This document shows, one piece after another, positions 35,623-44,947 of a stretch of 64,000 bases of DNA. The stretch's first letter is position 1. The number at the start of each line of letters is the position of its first letter. Both the position numbers and the translations under genes were made by a program. The notes under the pieces are model-generated. The model worked only from the letters and a program-made list of their open reading frames with translations, was not told the origin of the DNA and made no database searches. Source of the stretch: Dawidia soli (GTDB lineage Bacteria; Bacteroidota; Bacteroidia; Cytophagales; Cyclobacteriaceae); contig NZ_JAHESC010000008.1 in assembly GCF_018598185.1 (NCBI RefSeq), positions 111,634 through 175,633 on the forward strand, read 5' to 3'.

Positions 35623-36360
35623 ATGCAGGACGAGACAACCGGCATACGATCAGAAATAAAGTTTCTTCAGGGACCGCAATCGCGCTGGGAGGAGCTGACG
35701 TTCACCGTCAAAACGCTGATCGAATTCATCCGCGGATTTCGCGCCCTGCATTTCATTGGCCCCTGCGTAACGTTCTTCGGTTCCGCCAGGTTCGACGAAC
35801 ATCACGAGTACTACGAGCTGGCGCGAAAGGCGGCGGGAGAAGTGGCGAGGCTCGGTTTTACGGTGCTGACCGGTGGCGGTGGCGGACTCATGGAAGCGGC
35901 CAACCGGGGTGCGAAGGACGTCGGCGGAAAGTCGGTAGGATGTAACATCGTATTACCCCACGAACAAAAGCCCAACGCATACCTCGACAAGTGGGTCAAT
36001 ATCCGGTATTTTTTTATCCGCAAGACACTGCTTATCAAGTACTCGTTTGCTTTCATCGTGTTGCCCGGCGGTTTTGGTACGCTCGACGAATTTTTCGAAG
36101 CCCTTACCCTGACACAAACCAAAAAGATCAACCAGTTTCCCATCATTGTCTTCAACCGCGCATATCATAAAGAGCTTCTCGAGCATATCACGCTGATGAA
36201 AAAAAAGAAGACAATCTCCACCGAAGATCTCAGCCTGATACTGGTCACCGACTCGATCGACGAGGCGCTGCAGTTCATAAAGGGTCAAAGCATTGCCCGG
36301 TATGGACTGCTGCCGGAACGAAAGCGCTGGCCGGCCAGGTTGTTATTCGAACACTCATAA
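35623..36360 (+). CDS. LOG family protein (Rossmann-fold nucleotide hydrolase)
   Basis: 245 residues with the signature GGGGGLMEAANRGAKD (about residue 86) and PGGFGTLDEFFE (about 147), the PGGxGTxxE catalytic motif of cytokinin-activating LOG proteins, nucleoside 5'-monophosphate phosphoribohydrolases. In bacteria these enzymes cleave AMP-like nucleotides or act in purine turnover. Operon partner of the DUF892 gene. Confidence 0.92.
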   Translation: MQDETTGIRSEIKFLQGPQSRWEELTFTVKTLIEFIRGFRALHFIGPCVTFFGSARFDEHHEYYELARKAAGEVARLGFTVLTGGGGGLMEAANRGAKDVGGKSVGCNIVLPHEQKPNAYLDKWVNIRYFFIRKTLLIKYSFAFIVLPGGFGTLDEFFEALTLTQTKKINQFPIIVFNRAYHKELLEHITLMKKKKTISTEDLSLILVTDSIDEALQFIKGQSIARYGLLPERKRWPARLLFEHS

Positions 36361-36380
36361 AAAACAAACCGATAACACCG

Positions 36381-36542
36381 ATGAAACTTCATCAAAAATA
36401 TGTCCTCTTCACGATCTTTCTGATTGTGGTGCTCATATCACTGGCGATACGGTATGGGGGGTTTTCTGAAACAGCAAGTTCCTTTCACGCAGGCTGTGTC
36501 AGCACGACCTCTACCCGGGTGCCCTTTCCGGCGTCACTCTGA
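36381..36542 (+). pseudogene. Remnant of a membrane-anchored protein N-terminus
   Basis: ATG-started frame MKLHQKYVLFTIFLIVVLIS, a good membrane anchor, 20 bp after the LOG gene. It degenerates after the GGGGGG run (36456-36461) and runs 58 bp into the 3' end of the oppositely oriented histidine kinase. Shifting one base after that run gives FLKQQVPFTQAVS. It looks like a truncated, probably sensor-type gene interrupted by the neighbour. Confidence 0.35.
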
Positions 36543-38135
36543 AACGTAACAGAACCGTTGAGCATCGCTACGTAGTGACGCATGATATGCAATCCGAGCC
36601 CCGTGCCCTGTATATTGCCTGCATTGGAAGCGCGAAAAAATCGTTCGAACAAATGCTTCTGATCCTCTTTCGGAATGCCGATGCCACGATCGCTCACGAT
36701 CAGGCAAATACTGCCGTTTACCTCGGTGGCGATGTGGATGGCTCCATCCTCCGGCGAATATTTGATGGAGTTTGTGACGAGGTTCCGGACGATGTGGCCC
36801 AGCAACACCGGGTCCGTCCACACCGTGTCGGCCCCGGTGTGTGTATAGTGAATCGTCTGCCCGGGTTTGGCAAGGGCCTGCAGGTTCGTGCGGACACTTT
36901 CCATGTATAGGGGAAGATCGAGCTGCTCCAGGTTCAACCGTACGTCGCCTTCGTCGATCTTTGTCACTGATAGAAATTCGTCCAGGATGGCAGTAGGCAT
37001 ATTGACCGATGATTTGATCCTTGCCAAATGTTTTCCCACTTTTTCGCGGGTCTCGCCGAAGGTATAGTTTTCCGCCAGGAACGCCGACGACAGGATCGTT
37101 GTGAGCGGTGTCCGGAACTCATGCGATGCCAGGGTGACGAAGTCCGATTTAAGCTTGCTCAGCTCCGTCAGCGTTGCCAGCGCCTTTTTCGTTTCTTCTT
37201 CCGCCCGCTTGTGCGCAGACAAATCCAGGACCGCCGTCAGCAGGCAATTCCCGTCATACAATGAGATAACGTGGGCGTGCAGGGAAATATACAGGAGGTC
37301 TCTATCCCGCGGCCGGATATAAGTCTCCGTATGATTTGCCTCCGATCCTTTTGCGACCTGTTCAATGATCTCCTTCCGCTGCTCCATGCGCTCGAGGATA
37401 CCGAGCTCCACGGCCGTTTTACCGATCAATTCATCGACCCTGTAATTCACCGTGTCGGCAAAGACACGATTGCAATGCAGGATCCGGCCGCTTTCATATT
37501 CACTCATCACGATCGCTATCGGACTATCGTAAAAAACCTTTTCAAACAACACGTTACTGCGCTGCAACGCCTCCTGCATGCGGATCCGCTTGTTGAAATT
37601 ATACCGGATGGCGAGGAATGTCGATATCAGCAGGACAGCAATGCACGCCAGCAAAACAATAAAATTTTTCCGGAAAGCCTTCGAAGTTTCGTCGCTGGCC
37701 ACGCTGCTGCTTTAGCAACGTCTCCTCAGATGCCCGGATCGTTTCGATACCCCGCAAAACGGGATCGATGCCCGCTCCCCCGGCCGGATCCCACAGGCCG
37801 GTCCATTTCCGGACGGCCCGGTCGAGCGAATCGATGCGTTTACGTTGCAGATGGTTACCATGGGTGATATCGCGCAACTCGGTTATGCTTGAAAGCACCG
37901 CGCTTGCTGCTTCCGTATCAACCCCCCGGTCGCGCCGGCGGTATACCGACAACTGCAAATCTTTACACGCGGCCGAGATCGCATCGACCTTGCCGACAAC
38001 CTGATGGGTGTGACTAACCTCCTGCGAAGCCTCCACGGTCTCCAGGTTGGCGCGAAAACACACGATTGCCAGGATGGCGATCGTGACCACCAACAGCATA
38101 AACAGGACCCCCAGAATGGCTTTAAAAGAAAACAT
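36485..38135 (-). pseudogene. CHASE3-PAS sensor histidine kinase split by a frameshift
   Basis: Two overlapping frames make one kinase. The first, from 38135, has a membrane span (ILGVLFMLLVVTIAILAIV) and a CHASE3 sensory domain to about 37705. The second, ending at 36485, has the second span (FIVLLACIAVLLISTFLAI), a PAS domain, HisKA with SHEFRTPLTTILSSAFL, and HATPase_c with GTGLGLHIM. One base is in excess near 37700-37706 (CAGCAGC-GTGG). The total length, 1651 bp, is one more than a multiple of three. Either a recent mutation or an assembly error. An operator lies 61 bp upstream of the start. Confidence 0.75.
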
Positions 38136-38164
38136 ACGGCAAATAGCTCATATACACGCAGATC

Positions 38165-38207
38165 CAAAGTAACCGCAATCGTACTGTCCACTCTATGACA
38201 TCCGTCA
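38165..38207 (-). promoter_or_regulatory. TGAY-N4-RTCA operator and -7 box (CHASE3 kinase)
   Basis: TGACATCCGTCA (38196-38207), perfect palindrome, centred exactly 33 bp upstream of TTACTTTG (38172-38165 on the minus strand), one mismatch to TAnnTTTG. Confidence 0.6.
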
Positions 38208-38224
38208 TCTGCCGGCATCTATTG

Positions 38225-39484
38225 TTACCAGCGTATAGGAGCCGGGTCGGTTTCCAACGCAGGAGGTGTGGCATACACCATGTGCCGACGGTGGCGCAGC
38301 CGTCCGACACGCAGCTCCAGGTCGGCCAGGATATTCATAAAATTCATGAACGCTTCATAGGGAGATGTATAGGGGCTGAAATACCGGTGTACGCCATCAT
38401 CCGCGCCATCTTTGGTAGCCATATAATAAAAGTGATCGCTGGTCTGCAGGTGGCGATACGCATCGATGAGCACCACATCGTCGCTGGCCATGACCGCATC
38501 GTGCAACCGTTCAAGCGACCCGAAGGCATCGCGCTGCATGGCGTTGCCCAGCCAGGCCGAAACATCGCGTGCCTCGTCCGCCCACGAGACGCCCTCTTTA
38601 GCACCGGCCGCGTGTTCCACCGGCAAAAGCGACGCCATCTCCGACGGATTTATGAACCTGAACTTCCGCGATTTCCGCATCACCGTGATAAAGTCGTCGA
38701 GGAATGTAAAAATGCCCGTACTGTGCGGCGTATGCTCGCCGAACGTCTCATAATCCATGCCCAGTGAAACCATTTTTTCATGGCGCGGCAGGCGCCCAAG
38801 CCAGGAAGCAAACTTTTTACCTGTCAATGGCCACTCCCTCCAGGTCTTGTCTGAATAACGAAAGGCAACATCGTCGCTCAGCCGGTAGTTTCGGGGAACC
38901 AGGACAAGATCCTCCGTAGCGTGGCGGTACAGTGCATTTGGCGTTCTGCCGGCCAGCATACGGTCGCATCCTTCCACATACATGCCGGTAAAACCCAACT
39001 CAGACACCTGCTTGCCGATAGCGTCAGAATAGATCAGCTCCGTATTGCGAAAAAAGGTTGTCGATGCACCGATCAGCGCGCCGAGCTTTTGCTGATGACG
39101 GCCGATCTGCAGCGCGAATTCCTTAGGGCTCAGGAAACAGGCCAGGGAGTGGTAGTATGTTTCGCCGAGAAACTCGACCGATCCGGTTTCCTCCAGTTGC
39201 CGGAAGCTCTGCAATACCTTCGGTGTATAGCGCTCGAATTGCTCCAGGGCAGTTCCCGAGATCGAAAATGTCACCTTTATTTCCGGATGCCTGTCGATGA
39301 GCCGCAGCAACAACGCATTTGCCGGCAAGTAGCAGCGCTCTGCCAAGCGCGAAACAATATCGCCGTTAAGGTCGTCGTCGAAATAGCCGCGACCAGATCC
39401 TACATCGAAGAACTGGAACATATTGAGCCGTTGCGGCTGATGCACCTGGAAGTATAGGTTCAGGTATTGCTGATCAGAATTCAT
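38225..39484 (-). CDS. GH57 family glycoside hydrolase (alpha-amylase type)
   Basis: 419 residues. The opening LNLYFQVHQPQRLNMF is the first conserved GH57 region; FRNTELIYSD and GMDYETFGEHT are later catalytic-region motifs. No signal peptide, so cytoplasmic. GH57 enzymes hydrolyse or transfer alpha-1,4 or alpha-1,6 glucan. Its start overlaps the glycosyltransferase end by 11 bp, a coupling also known from other glucan operons, so the two act on one alpha-glucan. Confidence 0.92.
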   Translation of the reverse strand: MNSDQQYLNLYFQVHQPQRLNMFQFFDVGSGRGYFDDDLNGDIVSRLAERCYLPANALLLRLIDRHPEIKVTFSISGTALEQFERYTPKVLQSFRQLEETGSVEFLGETYYHSLACFLSPKEFALQIGRHQQKLGALIGASTTFFRNTELIYSDAIGKQVSELGFTGMYVEGCDRMLAGRTPNALYRHATEDLVLVPRNYRLSDDVAFRYSDKTWREWPLTGKKFASWLGRLPRHEKMVSLGMDYETFGEHTPHSTGIFTFLDDFITVMRKSRKFRFINPSEMASLLPVEHAAGAKEGVSWADEARDVSAWLGNAMQRDAFGSLERLHDAVMASDDVVLIDAYRHLQTSDHFYYMATKDGADDGVHRYFSPYTSPYEAFMNFMNILADLELRVGRLRHRRHMVYATPPALETDPAPIRW

Positions 39485-40763
39485 GGTAGAGTTGTTTTAT
39501 TTTTCCTGCGGCACGTTTCCACGTGAGCGCTTCGATCTCTTTCCTGCCGTTGGATCGCAAGCTGTCCGAGAGCACTTTGTGCCGGAGCACGCCGATAATG
39601 GCGTTGGCCAGCGCACGGGTGTCCCAGAAGTCGACCTTGATAACATGATCCATAACTTCGGCTACCCCCGATTGATTGGACACGATGACCGGTACGCCGG
39701 CCTGGACGGCTTCGAGTGGCGTGATGCCAAACGGCTCGGAAACCGACGGCATCACGTATACATCCGTCACCGACCACACCTGATGGATCTGCTTGCCGCG
39801 CAGGAAGCCGGTGAAATGGACCCGCGAAGACATCTTCCCTCGCGCCACCCGGTCGATCATCGCCGGCAACAGGTCGCCCGAACCGGCCATAATGAAATGA
39901 GCATCCGGAAAGTAGTCCAGCACTTTCCGGGCGGCTTCAATAAAATACAGGGGCCCCTTCTGGTAGGTCACCCGCCCCAGGAACGTCACGACATGCTCGC
40001 TGATCTTTGGGGTAACAGGCCAATGATCCACCTGCACGGGCATCACGCCGTTGTGCACGACGTGTATTTTCGCGGGGTGGATATCGTATTTCCGAACAAG
40101 GATATCTTTCGTCCATTGGCTGACGGCGATGACAAGATCGGCGGCTTGCATGCCCTGTCTTTCTATATCGAACACGCGGCGGTCGATGTTGTTCTCCCCT
40201 GCCCGGTCGATCTCCGTGGCGTGTACGTGTACGATCAGCGGTTTGCCGCTGACATTCTTCGCTTCCACGCCCGCGGGAAAGCTGAGCCAGTCGTGGGCAT
40301 GGATGACATCGAAGTTGTTTTGCCGGGCGATCGCTCCCGCCACGTCGGCATAGCGCGCCACCTCCTCCATCAGCGAGGGGCCGTACCCTCCGCTGAAGCT
40401 ATACCGAATACCGCTGCCGCTTTTCACCGTGCGCAGGGTTTCCGTTGCGTATTGCCAGTGCCAATGCTCCACTGCCCGCGTCGCTGCGCCTGTGGCATAT
40501 GGCCGTATCGTTGCCGCCACCGCGATCTCCCGTGATCCGGTGTCCGATCGTTTATGAACGGTACGAACCACCGTTTCATCCGCGGCGAGGGTAACGCCCG
40601 AGGCATTGATCAACGGGATCGACTCGTCTCCGTGTGCTTTCGGCACCACAAACAAAAGCTTCACATCCTGCTCTTTTAAAGCCGTGGCCAGCCCCAGACA
40701 GGCCGTACCAAGTCCACCCGACAGATGCGGAGGAAACTCCCAACCAAACATTAGAACAGTCAT
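39474..40763 (-). CDS. Glycosyltransferase, glycogen-synthase-like (GT4/GT5)
   Basis: 429 residues, GT-B fold. The N-terminal FGWEFPPHLSGGLGTACLGLATAL carries the glycine-rich loop of starch/glycogen synthases, followed by HAHDWLSFPAG, and the C-terminal domain has SEPFGITPLEAVQAGVPV (the E-x7-E motif). Probably makes or extends a storage alpha-glucan from a nucleotide sugar. Second gene of a DUF2892-GT-GH57 operon. Confidence 0.9.
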   Translation of the reverse strand: MTVLMFGWEFPPHLSGGLGTACLGLATALKEQDVKLLFVVPKAHGDESIPLINASGVTLAADETVVRTVHKRSDTGSREIAVAATIRPYATGAATRAVEHWHWQYATETLRTVKSGSGIRYSFSGGYGPSLMEEVARYADVAGAIARQNNFDVIHAHDWLSFPAGVEAKNVSGKPLIVHVHATEIDRAGENNIDRRVFDIERQGMQAADLVIAVSQWTKDILVRKYDIHPAKIHVVHNGVMPVQVDHWPVTPKISEHVVTFLGRVTYQKGPLYFIEAARKVLDYFPDAHFIMAGSGDLLPAMIDRVARGKMSSRVHFTGFLRGKQIHQVWSVTDVYVMPSVSEPFGITPLEAVQAGVPVIVSNQSGVAEVMDHVIKVDFWDTRALANAIIGVLRHKVLSDSLRSNGRKEIEALTWKRAAGKIKQLYHEF

Positions 40764-40799
40764 GCGTTTTTGTTTTATACCTTCACCCGTTGTATTACA

Positions 40800-40982
40800 T
40801 CAATCCCGCGTAATAAATAGCAATAACGCTTTCGCCACAAACCGTACGATCAGCGCTATGGCCAGAATGACCAATCCCCGGGCCACGGGTCCCGAAATGA
40901 CCCGGCCAAAATAAAATACCACCACCGCCACCGCCAAGGTCAGCTTCACGATCGTGTCGGCTGTATCCAGATTTTTTGTCAT
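40800..40982 (-). CDS. DUF2892-like small membrane protein
   Basis: 60 residues from the ATG at 40982 (MTKNLDTADTIVKLTLAVAV), two membrane spans (about 12-27 and 35-55), matching small inner-membrane DUF2892 proteins. The longer frame to 41048 would include the operator and is rejected. First gene of the glucan operon, 36 bp before the glycosyltransferase. Confidence 0.75.
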   Translation of the reverse strand: MTKNLDTADTIVKLTLAVAVVVFYFGRVISGPVARGLVILAIALIVRFVAKALLLFITRD

Positions 40983-41035
40983 ATACGCTGTCAGATCTAT
41001 ACACCCAAGAAAGCGCTTGCGTATGGGCGAAGCAG

Positions 41036-41047
41036 TGACAGCCGTCA
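41036..41047. promoter_or_regulatory. TGAY-N4-RTCA operator (glucan operon)
   Basis: TGACAGCCGTCA, perfect palindrome, 54 bp before the DUF2892 start and 124 bp before the divergent methyltransferase gene. No convincing -7 box at the 33-bp position. Confidence 0.55.
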
Positions 41048-41170
41048 TCGGTTTGCGATACTTTTCTGTCGTTGTTATAAAAAATTTCTATACATGATGA
41101 ATGTCTCGCCGTAAACGCCCCGGCGTCATCGCCCGCGAGCGGAAACGTGCTCAACTTGTTTTAAAAAAGT

Positions 41171-41809
41171 ATGAAACCCAACTTGCCTTTTGATACGCAT
41201 GTACCGGACTACGAAAGATGGTTCTATGACTATCCTTTCGTATTCCGGTCTGAGGTAGAAGCGCTGCGGGAAATGTTACCGGTCGGCGACAGCCTGTCGG
41301 GCATCGAGGTGGCGCTGGGAACGGGGCGTTTCGCCGAAGCCCTGGGAATAAAAGAAGGTGTCGAACCGTCGCCCGACATGCGTGCCCGTGCGGTAAAGCG
41401 GGGTATTGAAGTCGTGGACGGTGTGGCGGAGCAGCTGCCGTACGGCGACCTCCGGTTCGATTTCGTGCTCATGGCCTTCTGCATCAGTTATTTTAACGAT
41501 CTGCATGTAGCCTTTAAAGAAGCCAATCGCGTGCTCAAGAACAAAGGCGTACTGGTGCTGGGCTTCCTCGATAAGCATAGCATCATCGGCCGGCAATACG
41601 AACAGCGCCTGCAGGCCAGCACATTCTACCGATCGGCCACGTTTTATACGGCCGACAAAGTACACTTTGAGCTGACACACGCCGGGTTCAAGCGTTTCCG
41701 ATTCTGCCAGACGCTGTTCCACCGCCTGGAGGAGATCACCTCCCTGGAGCCGGCCCGGCCTGGCTATGGCGAGGGTTCTTTCGTCGTGATCCAGGCCGGG
41801 AAAACGTAG
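41171..41809 (+). CDS. Class I SAM-dependent methyltransferase
   Basis: 212 residues. Motif I IEVALGTGRFAEAL (about 43-56) with an Ala for the usual Gly, then GVAEQLPYGDLRFDFVLM and VLKNKGVLVLGFLDK, the Methyltransf_11 pattern. Substrate unknown. Single plus-strand gene between two minus-strand operons. Confidence 0.88.
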   Translation: MKPNLPFDTHVPDYERWFYDYPFVFRSEVEALREMLPVGDSLSGIEVALGTGRFAEALGIKEGVEPSPDMRARAVKRGIEVVDGVAEQLPYGDLRFDFVLMAFCISYFNDLHVAFKEANRVLKNKGVLVLGFLDKHSIIGRQYEQRLQASTFYRSATFYTADKVHFELTHAGFKRFRFCQTLFHRLEEITSLEPARPGYGEGSFVVIQAGKT

Positions 41810-41825
41810 CCTCGTGCCTTTGACC

Positions 41826-42887
41826 TCAGAAATGCAGCAGCTTCTCGAGCTTCACCCGGTTCAGGACGCGCAGGCCGTCGCCGGATATTTCGATCAGGCC
41901 TTCCTCCTTAAAATCCGCCAACGTGCGGTTCAGCGATTCGGTGGCCGTACCGACGATATTGGAAATATCTTTTCTCGCGACGGTGATCAATCCCTCCTTG
42001 CCGCTGCCGGCAAGCTTCTCTCCCATCTTCAATAATGCGCTTGCTACGCGTTGCCGTACCGATTGGTAGGCGATGTCCAGCAGCCGGTTCTCGATTTCTT
42101 CCAGGTTGTTGGAAAGCATTTTTATGAACTTCCGGGCCACGTCCTTGCTGGAATAGATCAGGGTGATAAAATCCGTCTTGGGAATAATGGTCACCCGTGT
42201 GTCCTCCAGCACCTCGGCATTTTCATTATAAGGTTTATCCTCCAGGAGCGGGACGAACCCGAGAAAATCGCCTTCGGAGTGCAGGCCGGTGATCAATTCT
42301 TTTCCGTCGTAATTTACTTTATATGTCTTCACCTGGCCCTTTTCGATAAAATAAAGATCATTAGGCGTCTGCCCTTCCATGAAGATCAGGTCTTTTTTCT
42401 TAAACCCTCTTGCCGGCCGGTTTTCCGATAGCTTATGAAAATCCTTGAGCTCGCGGGTCTTGCTGAAGAATGCGCTCACATCCTCGGGGTTGTTTCCGAA
42501 GGCGGTTCGCATCAGCTCGTGCTTCTTCAACCGCGTTTCGACGACCTTCAGCAGGTCGACACCGTCGAAGGGTTTGGTGATATAGTCGTCGGCCCCAAGG
42601 TTCATGCCGGCCCGAAAGTCGCTTTTGTCGGCTTTCGCTGTCAGGAAAATAAAAGGAATGCTGGCGGTATCGGCATCTTTGTTCAGAATATGCAGCACAC
42701 CGTAACCGTCAAGCTCCGGCATCATGATATCGCATAAAATCAGATCCGGGGGGTTCTTCTGGGCACGGTCTACTCCGACCTTTCCATTGACGGCGTGCGT
42801 AACATCGTATTTCGCCAACTGCAGGATGCTCGAAATGTTTTCCGCCATTTCCACATTGTCTTCGATCAAAAGAATTTTGTAATGCAT
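41826..42887 (-). CDS. Response regulator fused to cNMP-binding and Crp-type HTH domains
   Basis: 353 residues: receiver (1-125) with ED (9-10), phospho-acceptor Asp53 in LILCDIMMPELDG and Lys in YITKPF; cNMP-binding jelly roll (about 150-260); Crp/FNR winged helix (about 280-353). The recognition helix TATESLNRTLADF aligns with FNR so that Glu317, Asn320 and Arg321 take the E-x-x-S-R positions, fitting a TGA-core palindrome. It lacks FNR cysteines, so it would be switched by phosphorylation. It follows its kinase gene by 11 bp. Best candidate regulator of the TGAY-N4-RTCA sites. Confidence 0.93.
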   Translation of the reverse strand: MHYKILLIEDNVEMAENISSILQLAKYDVTHAVNGKVGVDRAQKNPPDLILCDIMMPELDGYGVLHILNKDADTASIPFIFLTAKADKSDFRAGMNLGADDYITKPFDGVDLLKVVETRLKKHELMRTAFGNNPEDVSAFFSKTRELKDFHKLSENRPARGFKKKDLIFMEGQTPNDLYFIEKGQVKTYKVNYDGKELITGLHSEGDFLGFVPLLEDKPYNENAEVLEDTRVTIIPKTDFITLIYSSKDVARKFIKMLSNNLEEIENRLLDIAYQSVRQRVASALLKMGEKLAGSGKEGLITVARKDISNIVGTATESLNRTLADFKEEGLIEISGDGLRVLNRVKLEKLLHF

Positions 42888-42898
42888 AAGAGGTTGGG

Positions 42899-44800
42899 TT
42901 AAGTATGAGGATTCGATTCGATAGCATGATCCAGGGGCAACGTAACGGTAAAGACAGTACCCTTGTTCACCCGGCTTTGAAATTCAACTCTTCCCTTCAA
43001 CAGCTTCACATAGCGTCTCACAATGTTGAGTCCTAATCCCGTCCCTTGAATTTCAGACGTGTTCTGCGCACGAAAGAAGCGCTTGAATATAAACTTCTGC
43101 TCTTCCGCCGGGATGCCGATTCCCTGGTCGGAAACTTTCATCTTTACAACATTAGCGTTTACCGATATCACCAGCCCGATCGTGCTCGATACGGGCGAAT
43201 ATTTGATGGCGTTGGACAACAGGTTCAATAGGATGTTGCGCACCAGCTGTTTGTCCAGCAGCACGGCGGTGTCCGGACCTTCGCATTCGAACACGATGCG
43301 CTGCTCTTCCTTTTTCGACAGCGAGATCTCCTGCAGCAGCTCTTCACCAAACTGTCTCATCGCAACGGGCTTACAGGCTACGTATACAACACCTTCTTCG
43401 AGCCGCCCCAGCGACAGGAAATCGTTCAGCAATTCCGTTAGTCCATGCACGGCACGTTTGATCCTATCAAGGTGCTTTTTCTTCTCTGTTTCCAACCGCG
43501 TCCCGGTATAATTCTCCAACAGGAACGCAGACGACAGGATCGTCGTCAGGGGTGTTCTGAACTCATGCGAAGCCATTGTAACAAACCGCGACTTGAGCGT
43601 GTTCAGTTCCTTCTCTTTCTCGAGGGTCCTGACGAGCTCCCGTTCCAGGCTTTTCTGACCGGAGATATTTTTAACGACAACCAGTATCTGCCGGATCACG
43701 GCGTCCGCCGCTTCCACCGGCACGGAGGAAACATTATAGTAGTTACCGGCCACGTCGATATCGAACGATACCGTTTCTCCATCAAACGCCTTTCGCAACG
43801 CTCCCTCCGCATAGGAACTTATCGCCGCATGGATGTCATCGAACACCCGCTGATGTAAAACCGTCTCCGATCGGAGGCCGAGTTCGGCAAGACCCTTTCC
43901 ATCGACAAGCACCCACTTCAGATCATGGTCCATAATGCCGATAAACCCATCCGGAAAGTTGCGGGCCATCGAACGGTATACGTCCTGGCTATTTTGCAAC
44001 GCGCGATTCGCCGACTCCAGCTCGGCAGTCCGCTGGTGAACGCGTTGCTGTAATTCCTGGCTGTATTCACTGGCCATTCTCAGATTGGATCGCACCAGCT
44101 CTTCATTTCTCACCCGGTCGGAAGCGTTGAGAATAAATGCGATAACCACCCTGTGCCGGCCGTCATAATATTCACTAAGACTCACATCGGCTGGAAATTC
44201 GGAACTATCGCGCCGCACGGCCCGCCAGGTGCGCGCCCGGGTGGATGCCGGCTTACCCGGCCCATAGGCGTCTGCTCGTTCACCCGGGCTTGCGTCGAAT
44301 TCCGGAATGAGGTCTGCGATCGGCTTATACACCAGAACATCATGCCGGTATCCGAACATCCTGCCGGCAGCCGGATTTGCCATCAGGATGTTACCCGTGT
44401 TTCCGATCAGGAGAAGCCCCTCGTTTGCGTGCGCGACCAATGCCCGTAATTGCCGTTTTTCGCGGCGTTCCGTTTGCTGAAGCCGCTGGAACCGGAGGAT
44501 AAAAAGAACGGCCAGCCAAACCACCAGTACCGACACCATGCGGTTCATAAGAACAGCAGGGTCTATATGCGGCATGATAAAATATAGGAAGAATATACTC
44601 CCCAGCGCCAGCGTCGAAACAATGCCGCCGGCGATGACCATCCACCGAAAGGTACGTACATACCAAAGTGTCAGCAACGAAACCAATACGTATGCAATCG
44701 TGCCCCCGGCGATCTCAAGTGCTACTTCCCAAAGCAGGATCAGCAGCATCAAAACGATACCGGCAATGAAACGTCGAAAAGGGTTCGGATAAGCGCTCAT
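42899..44800 (-). CDS. Membrane PAS-PAS sensor histidine kinase, partner of the receiver-Crp regulator
   Basis: 633 residues: four N-terminal membrane spans (about 9-108), PAS 1 (about 130-235), coiled coil (about 240-275), PAS 2 (about 280-385), HisKA with MASHEFRTPLTTILSSAFLLENYTG, HATPase_c with LLNLLSNAIKYS and GTGLGLNIV. First gene of the kinase-regulator pair. Its kinase core is close to the kinases at 36.5 and 50.4 kb, which lack a receiver gene and may feed the same regulator. Confidence 0.94.
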   Translation of the reverse strand: MSAYPNPFRRFIAGIVLMLLILLWEVALEIAGGTIAYVLVSLLTLWYVRTFRWMVIAGGIVSTLALGSIFFLYFIMPHIDPAVLMNRMVSVLVVWLAVLFILRFQRLQQTERREKRQLRALVAHANEGLLLIGNTGNILMANPAAGRMFGYRHDVLVYKPIADLIPEFDASPGERADAYGPGKPASTRARTWRAVRRDSSEFPADVSLSEYYDGRHRVVIAFILNASDRVRNEELVRSNLRMASEYSQELQQRVHQRTAELESANRALQNSQDVYRSMARNFPDGFIGIMDHDLKWVLVDGKGLAELGLRSETVLHQRVFDDIHAAISSYAEGALRKAFDGETVSFDIDVAGNYYNVSSVPVEAADAVIRQILVVVKNISGQKSLERELVRTLEKEKELNTLKSRFVTMASHEFRTPLTTILSSAFLLENYTGTRLETEKKKHLDRIKRAVHGLTELLNDFLSLGRLEEGVVYVACKPVAMRQFGEELLQEISLSKKEEQRIVFECEGPDTAVLLDKQLVRNILLNLLSNAIKYSPVSSTIGLVISVNANVVKMKVSDQGIGIPAEEQKFIFKRFFRAQNTSEIQGTGLGLNIVRRYVKLLKGRVEFQSRVNKGTVFTVTLPLDHAIESNPHT

Positions 44801-44893
44801 GGCAAATCATATCACTCGAAGCGGTAACCTATAGTAGACAATGCTAAGGTAACCTCCGGATTTACCAGATTTCCATGAGCCAAATCAGGATGT

Positions 44894-44917
44894 AAAACTG
44901 AGATTCATCAGTTTTTT
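44894..44917 (-). terminator. Terminator after the HPF gene
   Basis: AAAACTGA (44894-44901) pairs with TCAGTTTT (44908-44915) around a 6-base loop, with T-runs on both sides. It lies 31 bp beyond the HPF stop on the minus strand. Confidence 0.65.
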
Positions 44918-44947
44918 AACGAACGTCGATAAAATTGTACCTGGTGA

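Noticed and set aside
44899..44910. TGAGATTCATCA as a further operator copy
   Set aside because: It is the core of a clear hairpin terminator behind the HPF gene and has no -7 box at the 33-bp position.
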